Of a stretch of DNA of 25,611 nt, positions 1 through 8,378 are shown piece after piece. Both the position numbers and the translations under genes were made by a program. The notes below the pieces were generated by a model that was given only the letters and a program-made list of their open reading frames with translations, ran no database searches and was not told where the DNA came from. This stretch comes from Gemmatimonadales bacterium UBA4456 (GTDB taxonomy: Bacteria; Gemmatimonadota; Gemmatimonadetes; Longimicrobiales; Gaopeijiaceae): assembly GCA_002390225.1 (NCBI GenBank), contig DGOW01000040.1:27623-53233 (forward strand), written 5' to 3'. How positions within the stretch are numbered: position 1 is the first letter of the stretch; each line of letters begins with the position of its first letter.

Positions 1-2060
<2,060 letters not shown>

Positions 2061-2133
2061 CGAAAACCTCGGCGGGTGCCGTGGACGGTACTTGGGGTGT
2101 TCGGCCCGCCGGCGCGAGGCGTGCCGCACGGGC

Positions 2134-2173
2134 AAAAGATAAGAGCCCCGGACGAATCTGTCGTCCGGGGCTC
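2134..2173 (-). terminator. Rho-independent terminator after recA
   Basis: A perfect 13-bp G+C-rich stem (2143-2155 with 2161-2173) encloses a 5-base loop. On the minus strand it is followed by TTATCTTTTG. It lies 75 bases beyond the recA stop and upstream of alaS. The other strand has no T-run after the stem, so it should work only for minus-strand transcription. Confidence 0.85.
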
Positions 2174-2248
2174 CTTACCCGATTCAGGTCGATCTTGCGC
2201 CCGTGACACGGTCGGCCGCACGAACGAGCCTCGGCTCAACCAGAGGAC

Positions 2249-3349
2249 TCAGCCCGCGCTTACCTCTGCAGCGGCGGGCTCAGCTACGTCCTTCGACTCC
2301 GCAGACGCCTGATCGTCCTCCTCCACGGCCTCCTTGACCAGTCCAAGGGCCACTCGGAGTTGGGCGTCGATCTCCTCGGCGATGTCGGGATTGTCGACGA
2401 GGAACTGCTTCGAATTTTCCTTACCCTGTCCCAGCCGCAGGTCGCCATAGGAGAACCACGCCCCCGACTTCTGGACGATACCGTGCTCCGCGCCGAGGTC
2501 GACGAGGAGCGCGTTGTGGCTCACACCCTCGTTGTACTGAATGTCGAACTCTGCCTGCCGAAACGGGGGTGCACACTTGTTCTTCACAACCTTCACACGC
2601 GTCCGGTTCCCGATGACCTCCTGACCGTCTTTGATGGCGCCAATACGGCGGATATCGAGCCGGAGCGACGCGTAGAACTTCAGGGCCCGTCCACCGGAGG
2701 TCGTCTCGGGGCTTCCGAACATCACGCCAACCTTCTCGCGGATCTGGTTGGTGAAGATCACCGAGGTGTGCGACCGGTTGACCGCACCCGTCAACTTTCG
2801 GAGTGCCTGACTCATGAGTCGCGCCTGAAGCCCCACGTGCGTGTCGCCCATCTCGCCCTCGATCTCCGCTCGCGGCACGAGCGCGGCGACCGAGTCAATG
2901 ACGACGACGTCGATAGCGTTGCTTCGGATCAGCACCTCGGCGATCTCGAGCGCCTGCTCACCAGTGTCGGGCTGTGAGACGAGCAGATTGTCGACGTCCA
3001 CGCCGAGCTTCCGGGCATACCCGACGTCGAGCGCATGCTCTGCATCGATGAACGCCGCGATGCCACCGGACCTCTGCGCATTGGCGATCACCTGCAAACA
3101 GATCGTCGTCTTACCGGACGACTCAGGACCATAGATTTCGGAGATTCGCCCGCGCGGCATGCCACCAACTCCGATGGCCGCATCGAGGTTGATCGCACCG
3201 GTCGCAATCGCTTCGATCGCGCCGATACGCCCGTCCTCGCCCATCCGCATGATGGCACCCGTACCGAAAGACCGCTCGATCTGAGACAGTGCCGTGTCGA
3301 GCGCTTTCTGCTTCTTTTCTGCCTGCTTATCCGTCACCGCGCCTGCCAT
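2249..3349 (-). CDS. recA: Recombinase RecA
   Basis: Forms the ATP-dependent filament on single-stranded DNA for homologous recombination and, where LexA is present, SOS induction. The protein has 366 residues, within the usual 330-370. The Walker A motif GPESSGKT is at residues 74-81. The DNA-binding loop regions (EGEMGDTHVGLQARLMSQ and MFGSPETTSGG) and the KFYASLRLDIRR core stretch are canonical. The C-terminus is a variable acidic tail (EEDDQASAESKD). GGAGG sits 4 bases before the ATG at 3349, fixing the start. It is transcribed away from the flavoprotein gene at 3596 with 246 bases between them. I saw no convincing LexA box of either the E. coli or Bacillus type. recX, often found next to recA, is absent here; a terminator and then alaS follow. 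Confidence 0.98.
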   Translation of the reverse strand: MAGAVTDKQAEKKQKALDTALSQIERSFGTGAIMRMGEDGRIGAIEAIATGAINLDAAIGVGGMPRGRISEIYGPESSGKTTICLQVIANAQRSGGIAAFIDAEHALDVGYARKLGVDVDNLLVSQPDTGEQALEIAEVLIRSNAIDVVVIDSVAALVPRAEIEGEMGDTHVGLQARLMSQALRKLTGAVNRSHTSVIFTNQIREKVGVMFGSPETTSGGRALKFYASLRLDIRRIGAIKDGQEVIGNRTRVKVVKNKCAPPFRQAEFDIQYNEGVSHNALLVDLGAEHGIVQKSGAWFSYGDLRLGQGKENSKQFLVDNPDIAEEIDAQLRVALGLVKEAVEEDDQASAESKDVAEPAAAEVSAG

Positions 3350-3443
3350 CTCGCCTCCGTTCCGTGGCCGCCCTCTCCCGGGCTTCGATTTGCAAAGTAT
3401 CGCACCCGAAGAGAAAACGAAAGTCTGTCAGTTCTCTGTTTGA

Positions 3444-3463
3444 GAGGCAGGAACCTACCTCTG
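3444..3463. promoter_or_regulatory. Operator-like inverted repeat between divergent genes
   Basis: A 20-base imperfect palindrome reads AGAGG-C-AGG-AA-CCT-A-CCTCT. Sixteen of 20 positions are self-complementary, and the mismatches fall at the centre and at one symmetric pair. It lies 95 bases upstream of recA and 133 upstream of the flavoprotein gene, so a bound protein could affect either. I do not recognise it as a known operator. The rest of 3350-3595 shows no clear consensus promoter. Confidence 0.35.
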
Positions 3464-3595
3464 GCCTACCTTATCCGGAATGCTGCCTCGGGACGTTGCA
3501 ATGCAAGGAGCAGCGGAACTGGCACAGCACGAAAGGAACCCGCACAATCCGTCGCGCGCTGCATCCCCAGGGGGACAACCCTGCCACGAGTGAAT

Positions 3596-5011
3596 ATGAA
3601 GCCTCAACAAGAGTACGATCTCCTCTCCATCGGTGGAGGAACCGCCGGGCTGGTCTCGGCTGCCGGGGGCGCCTATCTGGGTGTTCGTAGCGGAATCGTC
3701 GAGAAAACGGCGCTCGGGGGTGATTGCCTGTGGACCGGGTGTGTCCCCTCCAAGGCCATCATCGCATCGGCCCGTGTGGCTCACGCCATGCGTGACGCTG
3801 AGCGCTTCGGTCTTACGGCTGCGGCCCCGAAGCACGCATTCGCTGATGTGATGGCTCGCATGCGTTCGGTTCGGGGGGTTGTCGAGCACCACGATGACCC
3901 GAAGCGCTTTCGTGACATGGGCGTGGACGTGCACTTCGGAGCCGCCCGCTTCGTGTCGGATCGGGAAGTGGAGGTGGAAGGTCTTGGAACGCTGCGCGCC
4001 AAGCGGTTTGTGATCGCCACCGGCGCCGTGCCCTTCGCACCACCCATTCCTGGCCTTGCCGAAGCCGGATACCTCGATCACCACTCGCTGTTCGAAACGG
4101 ACCACCTTCCCGAGCGCGTGGGGGTTCTGGGTGCAGGGCCCATTGGTCTGGAGATGGCCCAAGTCATGTCACGGCTAGGGGCACGAGTGACCGTCGTCGA
4201 AATGGCGGACCGGATCCTGCCCAAGGAAGACCGGGACATCGCCGAGCGACTTCGGGCGATGCTCGAGGCCGAGGGTATCACAATCGCTCTCGGCGAGCGG
4301 GTCGACGCCGTCGAGATGACCGACCAGGGCAAGGTCCTTACGACGAATAACGGGAGCCGCCTGGGGGTGGACGAGATCTTCGTAGCGACCGGCCGACGTC
4401 CATTCCTGGAGGGTCTGGAGCTGGATCGTGCGGGCGTCCGGGTCGCTGAGGGAGCGGTCTCCGTCGATGCGGCGATGCGGACGAGCGCGCGCAATATCTG
4501 GGCAGCTGGAGATGTCACCGGTGGGCTTCAATTTACGCATGTTGCGGAGCAGCAGGCTAAAGCCGTGCTCCGGAATGCCTTGGCGCCTGGGTCAAGCAAG
4601 ATCCACTACGACAATGTGCCCTGGGTGACCTATACCGATCCCGAGGTCGCCCATGTCGGTCTGTCCGAGACGGAAGCGGAGTCACGCGGCGGGACGACCT
4701 TCTCCTACGAGCTCGACGATCTGGACCGCGCCATCGTCGATGGCGTCGGCCGGGGCGTCGTGAAGATCTCGGCAGACGCCAGGGGACGGATTCTTGGCGC
4801 CACGATCCTCGGGGCCCACGCGGGGGAGCTGATCATGCCCATCGTCCTGGCCAAGACACATGGCTTGAAGCTGACCGATCTCACAAATACGATCTTTCCC
4901 TACCCTACGCTCGTCGAGGGCGTCAAGCGCGCCGCCACCGAGTATCAGCGCCGACGACTGGAAGGTCCCGGGGGCCGCGTGCTCAAGAAGGTGATTTCAT
5001 GGCTGTCGTGA
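3596..5011 (+). CDS. FAD-dependent pyridine nucleotide-disulfide oxidoreductase, MerA/Lpd-like
   Basis: A 471-residue class I flavoprotein disulfide reductase: an N-terminal FAD site (SIGGGTAGL, residues 11-19), the redox-active pair C44 and C49 in CLWTGC, a central NAD(P) site (GVLGAGPIGLEMA), a second FAD motif (AAGDV) and a dimerisation domain. The position of the catalytic histidine in lipoamide dehydrogenases (HPTxxE) is Y436 here (YPTLVE), as in mercuric reductase. There is no C-terminal Cys-Cys pair and no N-terminal metal-binding domain, so Hg(II) reduction is unlikely. The frame is open far upstream, across the recA promoter region and the recA gene itself. ATG 3596 fits the family N-terminus, with GTG 3590 as an alternative; neither has a strong Shine-Dalgarno. 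The 3' end overlaps the VTT gene by 13 bases, so they are one operon. The physiological substrate is unknown. Such genes commonly sit beside VTT and DUF547 genes. Confidence 0.9.
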   Translation: MKPQQEYDLLSIGGGTAGLVSAAGGAYLGVRSGIVEKTALGGDCLWTGCVPSKAIIASARVAHAMRDAERFGLTAAAPKHAFADVMARMRSVRGVVEHHDDPKRFRDMGVDVHFGAARFVSDREVEVEGLGTLRAKRFVIATGAVPFAPPIPGLAEAGYLDHHSLFETDHLPERVGVLGAGPIGLEMAQVMSRLGARVTVVEMADRILPKEDRDIAERLRAMLEAEGITIALGERVDAVEMTDQGKVLTTNNGSRLGVDEIFVATGRRPFLEGLELDRAGVRVAEGAVSVDAAMRTSARNIWAAGDVTGGLQFTHVAEQQAKAVLRNALAPGSSKIHYDNVPWVTYTDPEVAHVGLSETEAESRGGTTFSYELDDLDRAIVDGVGRGVVKISADARGRILGATILGAHAGELIMPIVLAKTHGLKLTDLTNTIFPYPTLVEGVKRAATEYQRRRLEGPGGRVLKKVISWLS

Positions 5012-6474
5012 CCCAACCATCCGGTGCCCTGCTGCGACTTGCGATCCTGGTGCTCCTGGTCGCTGCCGGGGCGGCGGCCGCTGCCTTCACGCCACTTGGC
5101 GACTACCTGAGCCGTGAAGGTGTGAGTCAAGGGATCGAGTGGCTACGTGCCTCACGCGCGGCGCCGTTGCTGTACATCGCGATCTATGCTTTAGCGACGG
5201 CACTTGCGATCCCCGGCTCGATCCTGACGCTGGCCGGTGGTGCCATGTTCGGCCTCGTCGGGGGAACGATCTACACGACCATCGGCGCGAACCTAGGGGC
5301 CAACGCCGCGTTCGGAGTGGGCCGCTTCCTGGGGCGTGACGGCATTCGACGTCTCGCAGGGGGCCGCCTCGACGCGCTCGACCGTGCCACGGAGAATTAT
5401 GGCTTCCGAGGGCTCCTGACCTTTCGCCTGATCCCCGCTGTCCCCTTCAATGCACTCAACTTCGGATCAGGACTCACGTCGATCGGCTGGTCAACGTACG
5501 CGGCGGCCACCGCGATCGGGATCTTTCCCGGGACCGTCGTCTACACGATGTTCGCGGACGCATTGCTCGCAGGCTCCCAGGGGGCGTCACGAGACGCCCT
5601 GCTCAGGGTCCTGCTTTCCGGAGGTCTTCTGATCCTGCTCAGCTTACTTCCTGCCATCGCGCGCCGCGTCGGAGTCCGTCTGCCGGGCGCAGCTGCGACC
5701 CTCACACTCATGCTCGCCCTGTCCCCAGGCAGCGCCGACGCACAGTCACTTCCTACGCACGAGGCCTTCTCTGCGCTGCTGGGAGACGTGGTAGCTCAGC
5801 CTGATGTGGACTACGCTGCCCTCGTCCAGCGAAAAGCGGCTCTCGACGGCTATATCAGCTCCCTTGGAGCGATCGAGATCGCCCTGATCGAAGCCGCGAG
5901 CCGACACGAGCAGCTCACCTTCTGGATCAACGCGTACAATGCGTGCATGCTGAGCTTGGTAGCCGAGCACTACCCGATCGAGAAGGCCGGGGGACTGTTC
6001 ACCAGTATCAAGAACTCGATCGCCGGCCGACCGGCGAACTCGGTCTGGCAGATCGAAGACGTCTTCACGGTCGCGCACTGCCGGATCGCCGGGGCTGAGC
6101 GTTCGCAGGACGAGATCGAGCACTCGATCATCCGCCCCATGGGCGAGCCCAGGATCCACTTCGCCGTGAACTGCGCAGCGCGAAGCTGTCCGGTGCTGTG
6201 GCCCGATGCGTACGAGGTTGCGACGCTGGACGACCAGCTCGATCGCGCGGTCCGGAAGCTCGTCTCGACCCCCGAGCATTTCTTCGTAGGACCTGGTGTA
6301 GTCCGTATGAACAAGGTGCTCGACTGGTTCAAGGACGACTTTGGAGGTGAGCAGGGCCTCCGCACGTTCTTCGCTCCCTACCTCGGAACGGCCGACGCCG
6401 AGGTGCTCGCGTCATCGGACACTCGGATCGAGTTCTTCGAGTACGACTGGACCCTGAACGACCAGGGGTCGTGA
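4999..6474 (+). CDS. VTT (TVP38/DedA-like) membrane domain fused to DUF547 domain
   Basis: A 491-residue two-part protein. Residues 10-30 are a first membrane helix. Residues 55-195 form a VTT/SNARE-associated domain with the conserved stretch FRLIPAVPFNALNFGSG (142-158). Residues 205-221 are a further helix. Residues 230-249 are a second hydrophobic segment ending in an Ala-x-Ala-like site (SADAQ), resembling an embedded signal peptide. Residues 255-485 match DUF547, with FWINAYNACML (308-318) and HFAVNCAARSCPVL (387-400). I infer that the DUF547 part is periplasmic. VTT proteins are related to lipid scramblases/flippases; the function of DUF547 is not established. The start at ATG 4999 overlaps the previous gene by 13 bases. 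The stop overlaps the next start (GTGA), implying translational coupling. The two domains are usually separate neighbouring genes, so the single frame is unusual. Confidence 0.88.
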   Translation: MAVVTQPSGALLRLAILVLLVAAGAAAAAFTPLGDYLSREGVSQGIEWLRASRAAPLLYIAIYALATALAIPGSILTLAGGAMFGLVGGTIYTTIGANLGANAAFGVGRFLGRDGIRRLAGGRLDALDRATENYGFRGLLTFRLIPAVPFNALNFGSGLTSIGWSTYAAATAIGIFPGTVVYTMFADALLAGSQGASRDALLRVLLSGGLLILLSLLPAIARRVGVRLPGAAATLTLMLALSPGSADAQSLPTHEAFSALLGDVVAQPDVDYAALVQRKAALDGYISSLGAIEIALIEAASRHEQLTFWINAYNACMLSLVAEHYPIEKAGGLFTSIKNSIAGRPANSVWQIEDVFTVAHCRIAGAERSQDEIEHSIIRPMGEPRIHFAVNCAARSCPVLWPDAYEVATLDDQLDRAVRKLVSTPEHFFVGPGVVRMNKVLDWFKDDFGGEQGLRTFFAPYLGTADAEVLASSDTRIEFFEYDWTLNDQGS

Positions 6475-7793
6475 CGGGATCCGTCTGCACGGTCATCATC
6501 CCGACGCTCAACGAGGCGTCGAGCCTGCCGAACCTCCTGGATGATCTCGCGGCTTGCCCCCGCGTTGAGCGCGTCATCGTCAGTGATGGTGGATCGGTAG
6601 ATGCAACATGTGACATCGCTCTGAGTCGGGGGGTGACCGTGGTCTCCGGGCGGGCGGGCCGCGGCGAGCAGCTCCGTCGAGGAGCCTCCGCAGCACTAAG
6701 TCCATGGTACGTCTTCCTGCATGCCGATTCGCGTCTGGATGAAGACGCGAGGTCCGACCTGGACCGCTTCCTCGATGGAGCAACGGCTACGGAATTCGCG
6801 CATTTCGGTCTCGTATTCGACACTCCAGAACCTGTGTTCCGGTTCATCGAATTCGGCCAGCGTCTGCGTGAGCGTCTGTTCGGGATGCCGTACGGCGATC
6901 AGGGACTCGTCGTCTCGCGTGCTCTTTACGACCGAGTGGGCGGCTTCCCGGACTGGCCGATCATGGAAGACGTGGGGATCATCGATCGGCTCTCCGGGAA
7001 TGGACGTCGGCTGGCTCTCGGAGCGACTCTTACGACAAGTGGCCGTCGCTACAGACGTGAGGGTCCCATCCGGGCATTGCTGCGTAACCTCACCCTCATC
7101 GTCGCCTTTCGCCTGGGTGCGGATCCAGAGACCCTGGCCAGGCGATACGGATCCGAACACTCGGAAACGCTGCCGGGTGTGTACTCACCGGATGCACGGG
7201 AGGTGATCGTGTTCGCCCGCGCTCCCGTCCCGGGCCGGGTGAAGACCCGGCTTGCGGCTGACGTGGGCCCCGAACGAGCCACCCGCATATACCGACAGCT
7301 GGGGCGGGGTACGGTCGACGCCCTCCGGGACGGCCCCTGGGCGGTAACCGTGCACGTCGAGCCTCCCGACGCCGTCTCGATCGAATCGGTCCGAAGCTGG
7401 CTCGGACACGACGTCGCGTACCAGGGGCAGACGAAGGGCGATCTCGGTACCCGCATGACCGCTGCGATCGCGGACGGGCTCGGTCGTGCCTCTGCCGTGT
7501 GCGTCGTCGGCACGGACATCCCGGACATCCGGGAATCAACGTTATGCGACGCTTTTGACGCGTTAGAGACCCACGACCTGGTGCTCGGGCCAGCGACGGA
7601 CGGCGGATATTACCTGGTCGGCCTGACACGCCCCCACCCCGAGGTGTTTCGGGACATCCCGTGGAGCACGGAACGGGTCTTCGAGCTGACACTGGAGCGG
7701 GCCCACGCCGCCGGGCTCCGGGTCGCTGCACTCGAGCCTCGGACCGACGTGGACACGGTCGACGACGTACCAGCAGCGATGCTGGAGGTGTGA
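6471..7793 (+). CDS. Bifunctional arsenosugar-type glycosyltransferase (TIGR04283 + TIGR04282/DUF2064)
   Basis: A 440-residue fusion. Residues 1-235 are a GT2-fold transferase of the TIGR04283 type: IPTLNEA (10-16), SDGGSVDAT (38-46), a HADSRL metal/nucleotide-sugar site (84-89), YGDQGL (141-146) and MEDVG (165-169). Residues 243-440 match TIGR04282/DUF2064, a nucleotidyltransferase-like fold: FARAPVPGRVKTRLA (248-262), VVGTDIPDI (345-353) and GPATDGGYYLVGL (373-385). Both families were first called rSAM/selenodomain-associated transferases and are now usually annotated as arsenosugar biosynthesis glycosyltransferases. The start is GTG 6471, sharing GTGA with the upstream stop. No ArsM methyltransferase or ArsS radical-SAM gene is in the window, so an arsenic role is only inferred from family. 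The alternative is glycosylation of another small molecule or lipid linked to the flanking membrane protein. Confidence 0.9.
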   Translation: MTGSVCTVIIPTLNEASSLPNLLDDLAACPRVERVIVSDGGSVDATCDIALSRGVTVVSGRAGRGEQLRRGASAALSPWYVFLHADSRLDEDARSDLDRFLDGATATEFAHFGLVFDTPEPVFRFIEFGQRLRERLFGMPYGDQGLVVSRALYDRVGGFPDWPIMEDVGIIDRLSGNGRRLALGATLTTSGRRYRREGPIRALLRNLTLIVAFRLGADPETLARRYGSEHSETLPGVYSPDAREVIVFARAPVPGRVKTRLAADVGPERATRIYRQLGRGTVDALRDGPWAVTVHVEPPDAVSIESVRSWLGHDVAYQGQTKGDLGTRMTAAIADGLGRASAVCVVGTDIPDIRESTLCDAFDALETHDLVLGPATDGGYYLVGLTRPHPEVFRDIPWSTERVFELTLERAHAAGLRVAALEPRTDVDTVDDVPAAMLEV

Positions 7794-7876
7794 GGACTGG
7801 CTCCGCTGCCGCTATGGAACGAAGTTCGAGGACCCAAAAACCCCATAAACACTTGGCGCCGGCACGATAACTACAG

Positions 7877-7897
7877 ATACCACTTGCCGTATGGTAT
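7877..7897. repeat. Short inverted repeat (6-9-6)
   Basis: ATACCA (7877-7882) and TGGTAT (7892-7897) are exact inverted copies around 9 bases, in the 153-base gap before the small orphan gene. It could be a regulator half-site pair or a weak hairpin. There is no T-run, so it is not a terminator for the upstream operon. Confidence 0.3.
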
Positions 7898-7914
7898 TGG
7901 CCTCGCGCACGTTG

Positions 7915-7944
7915 GTTCCTGTCCTCCCAGGCCCAACCAGGAAC
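7915..7944 (+). promoter_or_regulatory. Hairpin that would cover the ribosome binding site of the next gene
   Basis: GTTCCTG (7915-7921) is exactly complementary to CAGGAAC (7938-7944), with a 16-base loop. The right arm contains the AGGAA Shine-Dalgarno placed just before ATG 7947. A competing pairing, GTTGG (7911-7915) with CCAAC (7933-7937), shares bases with the left arm. This would fit a simple on/off translational switch, but could be chance in G+C-rich DNA. Confidence 0.35.
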
Positions 7945-7946
7945 GC

Positions 7947-8378
7947 ATGAAGACAGCTGCTGCAGTGCGTGCCAGACTGAAGTTTGACACCTTGGAACAC
8001 GTCACGATGCCCGACGGATCGGGTCGCGTCTCCGTCAGGCTTGAACGGGCTGGAGACTTCTACGAAGGGACAGTAGCGTGCCTCGAAACGCAGCAAGGCG
8101 TCATCAAGGCTGCGTCCCAAGCCGCGCTTCAGGCGACGCTGGCGAGTACCGGTGAGGTCTCCGAGAGCGGGGTCAGCCTCGAGGTTGTTGGCGTGAAGGC
8201 CGTCCGCGCCTTCGATGGTTGGGTCGTCGTGACCCGAGTGAACGGCTCCGCAGATGACGAGACGTGCCGCCTGCTGGGTGCCGCGCCCTGCGAGGTTGAG
8301 GACGACCTGCCGGAAGCAGCGGTGAAGGCCGTGCTCGACGCCAGCAATCGCGTGCTGGAACAGCGGGTCACCCGCTAG
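7947..8378 (+). CDS. Small conserved-looking protein of unknown function
   Basis: A 143-residue soluble protein, no signal peptide or membrane helix. I do not recognise the family. It reads as alternating beta strands and helices: strands around RVSVRLERAGDFYEGTV, a helix around AASQAALQATLAS, further strands (VSLEVVGVKAVRAF, GWVVVTRV) and a C-terminal helix EAAVKAVLDASNRVLEQ. That is the look of a small alpha/beta binding or dimerisation module. The start at ATG 7947 is chosen for AGGAA 3 bases upstream; an in-frame ATG at 7884 is possible but would place the hairpin inside coding sequence. It lies 153 bases after the glycosyltransferase fusion, same strand, so it may or may not belong to that operon. 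Its stop TAG overlaps the stop of the opposing gene within CTAG. Confidence 0.7.
   Translation: MKTAAAVRARLKFDTLEHVTMPDGSGRVSVRLERAGDFYEGTVACLETQQGVIKAASQAALQATLASTGEVSESGVSLEVVGVKAVRAFDGWVVVTRVNGSADDETCRLLGAAPCEVEDDLPEAAVKAVLDASNRVLEQRVTR

Noticed and set aside
3350..3480. LexA/SOS box upstream of recA
   Set aside because: Neither an E. coli-type CTG-N10-CAG with the proper core nor a GAAC-N4-GTTC box is present; only the unrelated palindrome at 3444-3463 was kept.
3035..3595. N-terminal extension of the flavoprotein frame into recA
   Set aside because: The extension is antisense to recA and the recA leader. The FAD-binding motif sits just after ATG 3596, as expected for the family.
3596..5011. 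Mercuric reductase (merA)
   Set aside because: No C-terminal Cys-Cys pair, no N-terminal HMA domain, and no other mer genes.
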